Part shown: piece after piece, positions 9,418 through 20,499 of the stretch
Layout: every line of letters begins with the position of its first letter
Numbering within the stretch: the stretch's first letter is position 1
DNA from: Gammaproteobacteria bacterium
GTDB taxonomy: Bacteria; Pseudomonadota; Gammaproteobacteria; Ga0077536
Direction of reading: 5' to 3'
Assembly: GCA_019747795.1 (NCBI GenBank)
Contig: JAIEQK010000274.1
Coordinates: 1-49,430 of the forward strand
DNA: 49,430 nucleotides
Notes under the pieces: model-generated
The model's database searches: none
What the model saw: the letters and a program-made list of their open reading frames with translations, nothing else
Told to the model about the DNA's origin: nothing
Program-made: the position numbers and the translations under genes

Positions 9418-10291
9418 TCGCGAAGCGCCGCCCATGTCCGACCCTTCGACCGGAAACGGCGGCACGCCCACCCACGCCGTCGACATCAAGAGCGCGCTGC
9501 CGCGCGACGAGGTCGCGCACGAGCGCGCCGCCGAGCCGCGCGAGTGCCTCGCGGTCAAGGGCCTGAATCTCTACTACGGCGAGAAGCAGGCCCTGCACGA
9601 CATCCACATGAGCATCCCCGAGCGCTGCGTCACCGCCTTCATCGGTCCGAGCGGCTGCGGCAAGTCGACGTTGCTGCGCTGCTTCAACCGCATGAACGAC
9701 CTGATCGACAACGTGCGCATCGAGGGCGAGGTGGTGCTCGACGGGCAAAACATCTTCGCGCCGGCGGTCAACGTCGCGACCCTGCGGCGCAAGGTCGGCA
9801 TGGTGTTCCAGAAGCCGAACCCGTTTCCGAAGTCGATCTACGAGAACGTGGCCTACGGCCTGCGCATCCAGGGGGTGAAGAGCCGGCGCGTGCTGGACAA
9901 GGCGGTCGAGGCTGCGCTGCGCGGCGCTGCGCTGTGGGACGAGGTCAAGGACCGGGTGCACGACAGTGCCCTCGGCCTGTCCGGCGGCCAGCAGCAGCGC
10001 CTGGTGATCGCACGCGCCATCGCCATCGAGCCGGAGGTGCTGCTGCTCGACGAGCCGGCCTCGGCGCTCGATCCCATCTCGACGCTCAAGATCGAAGAAC
10101 TGATCTACGAGCTCAAGCGCGACTACACCATCGTCATCGTCACCCACAACATGCAGCAGGCGGCGCGCGTGTCCGACTACACCGCCTTCATGTACATGGG
10201 CGACCTCATCGAGTTCGGCAAGACCAAGACGCTGTTCACAAATCCGCGTCGCAAGCAGACCGAGGACTACATCACGGGCCGCTATGGTTGA
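9401..10291 (+). CDS. pstB: Phosphate ABC transporter ATP-binding protein PstB
   Basis: The ATPase of the Pst importer. Walker [10 protein letters not shown] is at residues 82-90, the signature is LSGGQQQR, and Walker B is [12 protein letters not shown], followed by the switch histidine in IVIVTHNM. With ATG 9401 the protein has 296 residues and overlaps pstA by 17 bases, with GGGAA upstream. ATG 9434 would give 285 residues without overlap. Both carry an unusual polar N-terminal tail of 30-45 residues before the ABC core begins at about residue 50. E. coli PstB has 257 residues. Confidence 0.97.
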   Translation: MLPKPDREAPPMSDPSTGNGGTPTHAVDIKSALPRDEVAHERAAEPRECLAVKGLNLYYGEKQALHDIHMSIPERCVTAFIGPSGCGKSTLLRCFNRMNDLIDNVRIEGEVVLDGQNIFAPAVNVATLRRKVGMVFQKPNPFPKSIYENVAYGLRIQGVKSRRVLDKAVEAALRGAALWDEVKDRVHDSALGLSGGQQQRLVIARAIAIEPEVLLLDEPASALDPISTLKIEELIYELKRDYTIVIVTHNMQQAARVSDYTAFMYMGDLIEFGKTKTLFTNPRRKQTEDYITGRYG

Positions 10292-10367
10292 ACCGCGCGC
10301 CCATCGACCACGTGCCCGCGTGGCCATCGTCGTACGAGGGCGCTAGCGCCACCGGAGATCCATCGCC

Positions 10368-11093
10368 ATGACCATGTCGCGCCTCACCCATCACATCTCG
10401 CACCAGTTCGACAAGGAGCTGGAGGACACCCGCTCGAAGGTGCTGGCCATGGGCGGCCTGGTCGAGGAGCACATCCACAAGGTGCTGGAGTGCCTCGCGA
10501 AGGGCGACTTCGACGAAGCCGAGTACGTCGCCATCAGCGATTACAAGGTCAACGCGCTGGAAGTCGAGATCGACGACGACTGCACCGAGATCCTGCTGCG
10601 CCGCCAGCCGGCGGCCACCGATCTGCGCCTGGTGCTGTCGGTCAGCAAGACCATCACCGATCTCGAGCGCATCGGCGACGAGGCGGAGAAGATCGCGCGC
10701 CTGGTGCTGAACCTGCGCGAGGGTGGCGGCATCAGCACCTACTACATGGGCATGCTGTCCATGGGCCACCACGTGCGCCGCATGGTGCGCGCGGCGCTCG
10801 ACGCCTTCGCGCGCATGGACTCCGAGGCGGCGTTCAAGATCGCGCAGGAAGACCGCGAGATCGACGCCGAGACGGACGCCATCATGCGCTACCTCATCAC
10901 CTACATGATGGAAGACCCGCGCTCCATCACGCGCGTGCTGGACGCGGTGCTGTCGGTGCGCGCCTTCGAGCGCATCGGCGATCACGCGCGCAACATCTGC
11001 GAGAACGTGATCTACCTGGTGGAGGGCAAGGACGTGCGCCACGTGGCGCTGGAACAGGTCGAACAGGAACTGCGCCGCGGCGGCGAGGACTGA
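10368..11093 (+). CDS. phoU: Phosphate signalling regulator PhoU
   Basis: A 241-residue all-helical protein made of two PhoU repeats. Each repeat keeps the acidic metal-binding pattern around the DLERIGDEAEKIAR (first repeat) and AFERIGDHARNICE (second repeat) helices. It links the Pst transporter to PhoR and keeps the Pho regulon off when phosphate is plentiful. It follows pstB by 76 bases with CGGAGA upstream of the start and ends the pstCAB-phoU operon. It converges on phoR with only 19 bases between them. Confidence 0.96.
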   Translation: MTMSRLTHHISHQFDKELEDTRSKVLAMGGLVEEHIHKVLECLAKGDFDEAEYVAISDYKVNALEVEIDDDCTEILLRRQPAATDLRLVLSVSKTITDLERIGDEAEKIARLVLNLREGGGISTYYMGMLSMGHHVRRMVRAALDAFARMDSEAAFKIAQEDREIDAETDAIMRYLITYMMEDPRSITRVLDAVLSVRAFERIGDHARNICENVIYLVEGKDVRHVALEQVEQELRRGGED

Positions 11094-11112
11094 GCCTGAC
11101 TCGCTGAACGCC

Positions 11113-12441
11113 TCAGCCGGCGTCGCGTAGCGACGGCCGCATGTCCGGCAGGCGACGCGCGTCCACCACTTCCGACGGCGGGAAATCACAGCGGAACTTG
11201 CTGCCCTTGCCCGGCTGGCTCTCGATGGTGAGGCTGGCGTTGTGGCGCACCAGCACATGCTTGACGATGGCGAGCCCGAGCCCGGTGCCGCCGTTGGCCC
11301 GCGAGCGCGACTGGTCCACCCGGTAGAAACGCTCGGTCAGGCGCGGCACGTGCTCGGGCGCGATGCCGACGCCGTTGTCCTCGACCTCGAAATGCGCGCC
11401 GGCCTCGTCACCGTACCAGCGAATGCGGATGATGCCGCGCTCCGGCGTGTAGTGCACGGCGTTGAACACCAGGTTGGAGAACGCGCTGTAGAGTTCACCG
11501 CGCGCGCCGGCGAGCTTGAGCTGGGGATCGATTTCGAGCGCGAACAGGTGTTCGCGTTGCCCCGACAGGTCCCGCGCGCGGGACTGGATCTCGGCGACGA
11601 TCGCCGCCACGTCCACCACTTCCGGACGCGGGACGCGGTCTTCGCGTTCGAGACTCGAGAGCAGCAGCAGCTCTTCGACCAGCTGGCGCATTCGCTCCGA
11701 GTGCGCGTTCATCTGCGCGAGCGCCGGCCGCCAGGCCGGCGGTGCCTGCTCGGCCTGGGCCACCAGGTTCTCGAGGTAGCCCTGGAATACAGTGATGGGC
11801 GTGCGCAGCTCATGGGAGACGTTGGCGACGAAGTCGCGGCGAATCTCGTTCGCGCGATGCAGCTGGGTGATGTCGCGCGCGACCAGTAGTTGCTGATCCC
11901 GCCCGTAGGGCGAGAGCAGCACCGAGAGGTAGCGCTGGTTCTCGGTGGGGCTCGGGATCTCGATGGCCTCGCCCTCCTGCGCGCGCTCGATGAAGGCGCG
12001 GAGCGCCGGCAGACGGACCAGGTTGGTGACGCGCTGACCGACGTCCTCGGGCCAGCGGACGCCCAGGTCGCGGCGCGCCGCGGCGTTCGCCCAGCGCACC
12101 TCGCCGTGGGCGTCCAGCACCACGGTCGCGTCGGGCAGGGCGCGGGTCGCCTGCTGGAACTGCTTGAGATAATTGGCGAGCTTCTTCTTGCGCTTCTTGT
12201 GGCGCTCGCGCAGGTAGTCGATCTCGAGCGAGATCTCCTCGAAGGCGCCGGGTGCCTCCGGCGGCTCATGGGTCTTGTGATCGCGTAACCACGAGAGCAG
12301 CAGTTCGAGGCGGGTGTGCAGCCACGCGACATAGCCGAGCAGCGCTGCCAGCAGGCACCACTTGGTCTTGCCGACCAGGGTGCCGATCAGGAGCGCTGTC
12401 AGGAGCAGTGCTGCAAGGCGCCAGGCATCGCGTTGCTGCAT
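11113..12441 (-). CDS. phoR: Phosphate regulon sensor histidine kinase PhoR
   Basis: A 442-residue membrane kinase. Two closely spaced hydrophobic helices (about residues 9-24 and 28-46) are followed by a charged linker and a PAS domain (about 95-190). The dimerisation/phosphoacceptor helix has VSHELRTP with His210. The ATP-binding domain has the N box (FSNLVFNAVHYT), G1 (DNGVGIA) and G2 (GGTGLGLAIV). The tiny periplasmic loop is typical of PhoR, which senses phosphate through Pst and PhoU rather than directly. It lies 78 bases downstream of phoB on the same strand, so the order is phoB-phoR. Confidence 0.95.
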   Translation of the reverse strand: MQQRDAWRLAALLLTALLIGTLVGKTKWCLLAALLGYVAWLHTRLELLLSWLRDHKTHEPPEAPGAFEEISLEIDYLRERHKKRKKKLANYLKQFQQATRALPDATVVLDAHGEVRWANAAARRDLGVRWPEDVGQRVTNLVRLPALRAFIERAQEGEAIEIPSPTENQRYLSVLLSPYGRDQQLLVARDITQLHRANEIRRDFVANVSHELRTPITVFQGYLENLVAQAEQAPPAWRPALAQMNAHSERMRQLVEELLLLSSLEREDRVPRPEVVDVAAIVAEIQSRARDLSGQREHLFALEIDPQLKLAGARGELYSAFSNLVFNAVHYTPERGIIRIRWYGDEAGAHFEVEDNGVGIAPEHVPRLTERFYRVDQSRSRANGGTGLGLAIVKHVLVRHNASLTIESQPGKGSKFRCDFPPSEVVDARRLPDMRPSLRDAG

Positions 12442-12519
12442 GGGCGTGAAATCTGGAAAGCGTGGCCCGGGATTATCTTACTTTCGCGAGGCCGACAGAA
12501 GCCGCCCGGCCCCGCGGAC

Positions 12520-13212
12520 TCAGTCCACGGTCGAGGAGAAGCGGTAGCCCACGCTGCGCACGGTCTGGATGTAGGCTTCGCAACCATGCGGCTCGAGCAG
12601 CTTGCGCAGGCGCCGGATGTGCACATCCACGGTCCGCTCCTCGATATAGGCGTGGTTGCCCCAGACGCTATCAAGTAGTTGATTTCGCGAATAAACCCGC
12701 TCGGGGTGGGTGACGAAGAACTGCAGCAGGCGGAACTCGGTCGGGCTCATCTCGACGGTGCGGCCGTTGGCCAGCACACGGTGCGTCTGGGTGTCGAGCT
12801 TGATGGCGCCGACCTCGATCACGTCCTGGTCTATCGTCTGCTGGGTGCGGCGCATGACGGCGCGTACCCTCGCCAGCAGTTCACGGGTCGAGAAGGGCTT
12901 GGTGATGAAGTCGTCGGCCCCGGTGTCCAGCCCCTTCACCTTGTCGTTCTCGGTGCCGCGGGCGGTCAGCATGATGATCGGTATGCCGCTGGTCTTGGGG
13001 TCGCGCTTCAGACGCCGGGCGAAGTCCACCCCGCTGATGCCGGGCAGCATCCAGTCGAGCAGGATGAGGTCGGGAATGAGGGTGCTCATCGCCTGGTTGG
13101 CCTCCTCCACGTCGCCGGCTTCCAGGAAATGGTAGCCGTCGCCCTGCAGGGTGAAGCCCAGCATCTGCCGAATCGCCGGCTCGTCTTCGACGATGAGAAT
13201 GTTCGCAGCCAT
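12520..13212 (-). CDS. phoB: Phosphate regulon response regulator PhoB
   Basis: A 230-residue OmpR/PhoB-family transcription factor. The receiver domain has the acidic pocket (Glu9, Asp10), phospho-acceptor Asp53 in LLDWMLPGISG and the conserved Lys in ITKPFST. The winged-helix DNA-binding domain covers about residues 130-228 (MSPTEFRLLQFFVTHPERVYSRNQLLDSVWG). The start at 13212 gives the family's standard N-terminus MAANILIVEDE; a longer open frame upstream is not coding. A Pho-box-like array begins 33 bases upstream, implying autoregulation. A 7+7 palindrome lies in the leader at 13224-13239. Confidence 0.96.
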   Translation of the reverse strand: MAANILIVEDEPAIRQMLGFTLQGDGYHFLEAGDVEEANQAMSTLIPDLILLDWMLPGISGVDFARRLKRDPKTSGIPIIMLTARGTENDKVKGLDTGADDFITKPFSTRELLARVRAVMRRTQQTIDQDVIEVGAIKLDTQTHRVLANGRTVEMSPTEFRLLQFFVTHPERVYSRNQLLDSVWGNHAYIEERTVDVHIRRLRKLLEPHGCEAYIQTVRSVGYRFSSTVD

Positions 13213-13223
13213 CAAAGTACCCG

Positions 13224-13239
13224 CGGACCGACCGGTCCG
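13224..13239. repeat. Palindrome in phoB leader
   Basis: CGGACCG-AC-CGGTCCG has perfect 7-base inverted arms with a 2-base centre. It lies 11 bases upstream of the phoB start codon and downstream of the Pho-box array. As RNA it would form a six-pair stem with a four-base loop near the ribosome-binding region, where no clear purine-rich site is seen. It could modulate translation or be a protein-binding site. Confidence 0.35.
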
Positions 13240-13244
13240 ATAGC

Positions 13245-13284
13245 GTGACCGTTTTACGGGCGTTTTGTGACGTCTTCGTGAAAC
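13245..13284 (-). promoter_or_regulatory. Pho-box array upstream of phoB
   Basis: Read on the minus strand this is GTTTCAC-GAAG-ACGTCAC-AAAA-CGCCCGT-AAAA-CGGTCAC. It is four 7-base units separated by exactly 4 bases, the 11-base phasing of the PhoB consensus CTGTCAT-N4-CTGTCAT. Units 1, 2 and 4 match CTGTCA(C/T) at 5, 5 and 6 of 7 positions; unit 3 is poor. Two spacers are AAAA, as expected for AT-rich Pho-box spacers. The array ends 33 bases before the phoB start, consistent with autoactivation. Confidence 0.6.
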
Positions 13285-13409
13285 GAGGGGCCATTCTAGG
13301 GCCCGCTGACGGCCAGACCCAGCATCCAGGAAAAAATCCCGGGCCCCGCCGGGCGGGGTCGCGCGGGCCGCCGTCGCGGTCGCCGGCCCATGCCGCCTAA
13401 GCTTGCCTC

Positions 13410-13435
13410 GCCGTCGGCCGGGAGTGGCCGGCGGC
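13410..13435 (+). repeat. Hairpin in comEA leader
   Basis: GCCGTCGGCC and GGCCGGCGGC pair over ten positions with one G-U wobble, around a GGGAGT loop. The stem-loop ends 15 bases before the ComEA ribosome-binding site. No run of T follows, so it is not a terminator; it could stabilise the leader or affect its expression. Confidence 0.35.
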
Positions 13436-13450
13436 ACCCTGCCCAACCTC

Positions 13451-13457
13451 AAGGAGA
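13451..13457 (+). promoter_or_regulatory. Ribosome-binding site of comEA-like gene
   Basis: AAGGAGA sits six bases before ATG 13464, a near-ideal Shine-Dalgarno site. It fixes this start over the out-of-line ATG at 13459, which is too close to the site. Confidence 0.8.
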
Positions 13458-13463
13458 CATGGA

Positions 13464-13742
13464 ATGTCCACCGCAAGACGCCTTCTCGCCATTCTGCTCG
13501 TCCTGCTCGCCTGCGCCGCGGGCGCCGCCGAGCAGGTCAACATCAACACCGCCAGCGCCGAGGCCCTGGCCAGCGGCATGGTTGGCATCGGCCCGGCCAA
13601 GGCCCAGGCCATCGTCGCGTACCGCGATGCCCACGGACCGTTCAAGACGGTCGACGACCTGCTGCAGATCAAGGGTATCGGCGCCGCCACGCTGGACAAG
13701 AACCGCGACCGCCTGACGGCTGCCTCCGCCTCCGCGCCCTGA
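13464..13742 (+). CDS. ComEA-like helix-hairpin-helix DNA-binding protein
   Basis: A 92-residue exported protein. A signal peptide (residues 1 to about 22, ending GAA/EQ) is followed by two helix-hairpin-helix motifs: VNINTASAEAL with MVGIGPAKAQAIVAYR, then GPFKTVDDLLQIKGIGAATLDK. This is the minimal ComEA form common in Gram-negative bacteria, where the periplasmic protein binds incoming DNA during natural transformation. No other competence genes are in the window, so a role in uptake is inferred from the family. It is divergent from phoB and closed by a strong terminator. Confidence 0.88.
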   Translation: MSTARRLLAILLVLLACAAGAAEQVNINTASAEALASGMVGIGPAKAQAIVAYRDAHGPFKTVDDLLQIKGIGAATLDKNRDRLTAASASAP

Positions 13743-13773
13743 ACCCTCCTCGGTTCGTTCGCCGAGGTTTCGC

Positions 13774-16544
<2,771 letters not shown>

Positions 16545-16548
16545 CGCG

Positions 16549-17142
16549 ATGCGCCGCCTCGCCCGCCTGTCGCTGCTGCTGCTCGCCTGCGCGCTGCTCG
16601 CGGCCTGCGGCGGCTGGCAGCTGCGCGGCGCGGCCGCTTCCAGCACGCACAACTTCCAGCGCGTCTATCTCAAGGGCGACGACGCCGGCCAGGTGCTGCT
16701 CGCGGTGCGCCGCGAACTGTTCAATCGTGGCCTGCGCGTGACCCGCAACCGCCGCCAGGCGGATCTGGTCATCGAGCTGGAAGACGAGCGCTTCGAGCGG
16801 CGCATCCTGTCGGTCGACCCGGGCACCGGCAAGGTGCGCGAGATCGAGCTCGGTCTGCTCGCGCACTTCACCGTGCGCGCCGGCGACGGGCGGCTGCTGG
16901 TGCCGCGCGAGCCGCTGCAGTTCCAGCTCGACTACGTGTTCGACGAAGGCTCGCTGCTCGGCACCGTCGAGCAGGACAACACCGTGCAGCAGGACCTCGC
17001 AGAGTCCGCCGCCACCTCGCTGGTGTTTCGCCTGGAGTCCATCGAAGTGCCGCCTCCGGCCGCCAAGGGCGCGCCCGGCACCGAGGATCTCTCGCCCGAG
17101 GACGCGCCCGCGGACAGCGACGCCGACGCCGGCGCGGGCTGA
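16549..17142 (+). CDS. lptE: LPS-assembly lipoprotein LptE
   Basis: A 197-residue outer-membrane lipoprotein that plugs LptD and helps insert lipopolysaccharide. A lipoprotein signal ends in LLAAC with the lipidated Cys20, followed by the family start GGWQLRG. The middle keeps the LptE pattern (RGLRVTRNRRQADLVIELEDERFERRILS). The C-terminus is a proline- and acid-rich tail of about 35 residues, longer than in E. coli LptE (193 overall). Position between leuS and holA is the conserved arrangement. The stop overlaps the holA start as TGATG. Confidence 0.93.
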   Translation: MRRLARLSLLLLACALLAACGGWQLRGAAASSTHNFQRVYLKGDDAGQVLLAVRRELFNRGLRVTRNRRQADLVIELEDERFERRILSVDPGTGKVREIELGLLAHFTVRAGDGRLLVPREPLQFQLDYVFDEGSLLGTVEQDNTVQQDLAESAATSLVFRLESIEVPPPAAKGAPGTEDLSPEDAPADSDADAGAG

Positions 17143-18179
17143 TGCAGCTCACCGTCGAGCGCCTGATGGAGCGGCTGCGCGCGCAGCCGCTCGCCAAGGT
17201 GTACTTCTTTCACGGCGACGAACCCCTGCAGCTGCTCGAGTGCGCCGACGCGGTCCGCGCGCGCGCGCTTGCCGAGGGCATCGACGAGCGCTGCGTGTAC
17301 GACGCCGACACCGGCATCGACTGGCAGGCGCTGGCCGAGGAAGGCAACGCGCTGTCCTTGTTCGCCACGCGGCGGTTGTTCGAGATCCGGCTCGGCGAAC
17401 GCAAGCCCGACAAGGGTGGCCCGGAAATCCTCGAGCGTCTCGCGAGCCAGGGGCTGGCCGAGGACGTGGTGGTGGTGACCGCCGGCAAACCGGACAAGTC
17501 CGCGCGCAATGCGCGCTGGTTCAAGGCGCTGGAGGCCGACGCGGTGTGCGTCGCGACCCGCGATCTGCGCGGCCCCGCGCTGCCCGAGTGGCTCGCGCGG
17601 CGCGCGGCGCGCTTCGGGCGTCGGCTGGAGCGCGGCGCGGCGGAGCTGGTCGCCGAGCGCGTCGAGGGCAACATGCTGGCCGCCGCGCAGGAAGTGGAGA
17701 AGCTCGCGCTCTTGGTCGATGCCGAGACCATCACCGAGGACGACGTGCTGGCCGCGGTGCGGGACAGTGCGCGCTACGACGTCTTCCAGTTCGCCGACGC
17801 GGTGCTGGCCGGCGATCTCGCGCGCGCGCTGCGCATGGTGCGCGGTCTGCGCGAGGAGGGCACGGAGGCGCTGCTGCTGAACTGGGCCCTGGGACGCGAA
17901 CTGCGCACGCTGGTGGCGATGGCCGCGGCCATCGAGCGCGGCAAGGCGCTCCCCGCGGTGCTCGACGAATACCGCGTGTGGCAGGGACGCAAGCCCGCAA
18001 TCCGCCGCGTGCTCGAGCGCTTCTCCAAGGATGACCTGATGGACCTGTTGGCGTACGCTAATTTCATCGACACGGTGGTCAAGGGCGGTCGCAGCGGCGA
18101 TCCCTGGGACGAGATCGAGATACTGAGCATGAAACTTTCGGGTGCAGCGGCGGCGAACGGCCTGCTGCGGCGCCTGTAG
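17142..18179 (+). CDS. holA: DNA polymerase III delta subunit
   Basis: A 345-residue clamp-loader subunit that opens the beta sliding clamp (E. coli HolA 343). The N-terminus has the family pattern VYFFHGDEPLQLLECADAVR. The middle has VVVVTAGKPDKSARNARWFKALE and VEGNMLAAAQEVEKLALL, and the C-terminal helical domain has RMVRGLREEGTEALLLNWAL. It is translationally coupled to lptE through a one-base overlap (TGATG), and proA follows nine bases later. Confidence 0.95.
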   Translation: MQLTVERLMERLRAQPLAKVYFFHGDEPLQLLECADAVRARALAEGIDERCVYDADTGIDWQALAEEGNALSLFATRRLFEIRLGERKPDKGGPEILERLASQGLAEDVVVVTAGKPDKSARNARWFKALEADAVCVATRDLRGPALPEWLARRAARFGRRLERGAAELVAERVEGNMLAAAQEVEKLALLVDAETITEDDVLAAVRDSARYDVFQFADAVLAGDLARALRMVRGLREEGTEALLLNWALGRELRTLVAMAAAIERGKALPAVLDEYRVWQGRKPAIRRVLERFSKDDLMDLLAYANFIDTVVKGGRSGDPWDEIEILSMKLSGAAAANGLLRRL

Positions 18180-18188
18180 GACCCAGCC

Positions 18189-19478
18189 ATGGCCGAGGCA
18201 GTGAGACAACTGGATGCGCAGGGCGACGTGGTCGCTTACGTCGAGGGCGTGGCGCGCGCCGCGCGCGAGGCAAGCCGCCTGCTCGCGCGCGCGACCAGCG
18301 CGCAGAAGAACGCCGCGCTGCTCGCCATCGCCGCGCGCCTGCGCGCCGAGGCGGACGCCATCCTCGCGGCCAATCGCGCCGACGTCGAGGCGGCCACGGC
18401 CGCGGGTCTCGACGCCGCGTTGATCGAGCGCTTGAGCCTGAACCCGGCGCGCGTCGAGGCGATGGCCGCCGGCGTCGCCGAAGTGGCGGCGCTGGCCGAT
18501 CCGATAGGTGGCATCACCGATCTCGACTTTCGCCCGAGCGGTATCCAGGTCGGGCGCATGCGCGTGCCGCTCGGCGTGGTCGGCATCATCTACGAGGCGC
18601 GGCCCAACGTCACCGCCGACGCCGCCGCGCTGTGTCTCAAGTCCGGCAACGCAGCCATCCTGCGTGGCGGCTCCGAGGCGTTGCGCTCGAACCAGATCAT
18701 CGCCACCTGCGTGCATGCCGGTCTCGAGGCGGCCGACCTGCCGGCGGTGGGAGTGCAGGTGCTCGCCACGCGCGATCGCGCCGCGGTCGGTGCACTGCTC
18801 GCGCAGGCGGGCCTGGTGGACGTCATCGTGCCGCGCGGCGGCAAGGGCCTCATCGAACGCGTGAGCCGCGAGGCACGCATGCCGGTGATCAAGCACCTGG
18901 ACGGCGTGTGCCACGTGTTCCTGGACGACAGCGCCGATGCCGACAAGGCGCTCGCCATCGTCATGAACGCCAAGACCCAGCGCTACGGCACCTGCAACAC
19001 CGTGGAGACGCTGCTCGCGACTCCTTCGGCCGCGACGCGTCTCTACCCCACGATCCTCGCCGCGCTCGCCGCGGCCGGCGTGGAGCTGCGCGGCTGCGAG
19101 CGCACGCGCGCGCTCCACGCCGACGTGCGGCCCGCGAGTGAGGACGACTGGTACGCGGAGTATCTCGCGCCGATCCTCGCCGTGCGCGTGGTCGATGACT
19201 TCGAGGCCGCGCTCGCGCACATCGCGCGCTACGGCTCGCAGCACACCGACGCCATCGTCACCGAGCAGTTCGTCAACGCGCGACGTTTTCTCGCCGAGGT
19301 GGATTCCAGCTCGGTGATGGTCAACGCCTCCACCCGCTTCGCCGACGGCTTCGAGTACGGACTCGGCGCCGAGATCGGCATCAGCACCGACAAGTTCCAC
19401 GCGCGCGGGCCGGTGGGCCTCGAGGGGCTCACCTCACAGAAGTGGATCGTGCTGGGAGACGGTCATATCCGCGCCTGA
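18189..19478 (+). CDS. proA: Gamma-glutamyl phosphate reductase
   Basis: A 429-residue NADPH-dependent enzyme of the aldehyde dehydrogenase superfamily, second step of proline synthesis from glutamate. It has the characteristic [17 protein letters not shown] stretch, the glycine-rich [15 protein letters not shown], and the catalytic Cys269 in YGTCNTVET. The C-terminus carries [25 protein letters not shown]. Length is usual for the family (about 417-430). proB is not in the window. The nadD reading frame begins immediately after its stop codon. Confidence 0.97.
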   Translation: MAEAVRQLDAQGDVVAYVEGVARAAREASRLLARATSAQKNAALLAIAARLRAEADAILAANRADVEAATAAGLDAALIERLSLNPARVEAMAAGVAEVAALADPIGGITDLDFRPSGIQVGRMRVPLGVVGIIYEARPNVTADAAALCLKSGNAAILRGGSEALRSNQIIATCVHAGLEAADLPAVGVQVLATRDRAAVGALLAQAGLVDVIVPRGGKGLIERVSREARMPVIKHLDGVCHVFLDDSADADKALAIVMNAKTQRYGTCNTVETLLATPSAATRLYPTILAALAAAGVELRGCERTRALHADVRPASEDDWYAEYLAPILAVRVVDDFEAALAHIARYGSQHTDAIVTEQFVNARRFLAEVDSSSVMVNASTRFADGFEYGLGAEIGISTDKFHARGPVGLEGLTSQKWIVLGDGHIRA

Positions 19479-19515
19479 TCCAGGCCGGGCCGATGCGGGC
19501 GCGGTCGGACGCCCC

Positions 19516-20136
19516 ATCGGCCTGCTCGGCGGCACCTTCGACCCGGTGCACAACGGCCACCTGCGCGTCGCGCTGGAAGCGGCCGAGGCGCTGGGACTGG
19601 AAGAGGTCCGGCTGATCCCGCTGAACTCCCCCGGGCACCGCGCCGCGCCACTCGCGAGTACCACCGCGCGGCTCGCCATGCTGCGCGCTGCGGTCCGCGC
19701 GCCGCTCAGCGTGGACGACGTCGAGATCGCGCGCGGCGGCGTCAGCTACACCGTCGATACCCTGGAGACGCTGCGGGCCCGCTGGCCGCATCGACCGCTG
19801 TGTCTCATCATCGGGCGCGATGCCTTCCACGGCCTGCCGAGCTGGAAGCGCCCCGCGGACCTGCTGCGCCTCGCCCACCTGGTGGTCGCCTCGCGACCCG
19901 ATAGCGGCGTTGCGCCGTCCGCCGCGCTTGACGAACTGACCGCGAATGCGCAGGCTGACCGCGTGACAGCACTGCACGAAGCGCGCGCCGGGCGCGTGTA
20001 CTTTCTCGACATTCCCCTGCTGCCCATCGCCTCCAGTGAACTCCGCGCGCGTCTCGCCGCGGGCCGCTCGATTCGCCACCTGGTGCCCGACGCGGTCGAC
20101 GACTACATAGCCGAACAGCGACTCTACCGCCCATGA
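19516..20136 (+). CDS. nadD: Nicotinate-nucleotide adenylyltransferase, start codon irregular
   Basis: Makes deamido-NAD from nicotinate mononucleotide and ATP. The nucleotidyltransferase signature [11 protein letters not shown] is encoded from 19528. Further family blocks are [17 protein letters not shown] and the C-terminal [13 protein letters not shown] (usual ISSTxIR). No ATG, GTG or TTG exists in this frame between the stop at 19315 and GTG 19546, which is the Val inside the signature. The coordinate given uses ATC 19516, a rare start, only as the most conservative choice. ATG 19493 would be in frame if one base were missing between 19493 and 19516. Overlaps rsfS as ATGA. Confidence 0.88.
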   Translation: MGLLGGTFDPVHNGHLRVALEAAEALGLEEVRLIPLNSPGHRAAPLASTTARLAMLRAAVRAPLSVDDVEIARGGVSYTVDTLETLRARWPHRPLCLIIGRDAFHGLPSWKRPADLLRLAHLVVASRPDSGVAPSAALDELTANAQADRVTALHEARAGRVYFLDIPLLPIASSELRARLAAGRSIRHLVPDAVDDYIAEQRLYRP

Positions 20137-20495
20137 GCAAGAAAGAAGACCAGTCCCTGGCCGACCTCGCCCACAAGGTGGCGACGGCGCTCGACGACGG
20201 CAAGGCGGTGGACATCCGCGTGCTGGACGTGCGCAAGCTGACCGTCATCACCGACTACATGATTATCGCTTCGGGCCGCTCCAACCGGCAGGTGCGCGCG
20301 CTGGCGCAGCGCGTGATGGACACCGCGCGCGAACTCGGCGTGACGACCCTCGGCATCGAAGGCGAGCGCGAGAGCGAGTGGATCCTGATCGACCTCGGCG
20401 GTGTGGTGGTGCATGTCATGCAGCCCGCCACGCGCGATTTCTACCAGCTGGAAAAACTCTGGGAGCAGCGCGCCGCGGCGCAAGTGGAGGCCTGA
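20133..20495 (+). CDS. rsfS: Ribosomal silencing factor RsfS
   Basis: A 120-residue protein that binds ribosomal protein L14 (uL14) and blocks subunit joining in starved cells. The core has [33 protein letters not shown] and the C-terminal [21 protein letters not shown]. Length is slightly above E. coli RsfS (105). It is coupled to nadD by an ATGA overlap, the standard nadD-rsfS-rlmH order. Confidence 0.96.
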   Translation: MSKKEDQSLADLAHKVATALDDGKAVDIRVLDVRKLTVITDYMIIASGRSNRQVRALAQRVMDTARELGVTTLGIEGERESEWILIDLGGVVVHVMQPATRDFYQLEKLWEQRAAAQVEA

Positions 20496-20499
20496 GCCC

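Noticed and set aside
12520-13476. A longer phoB start adding 88 residues
   Set aside because: The added part is read through the Pho-box array and the divergent promoter region and has no homology to the family; the standard PhoB N-terminus begins at 13212.
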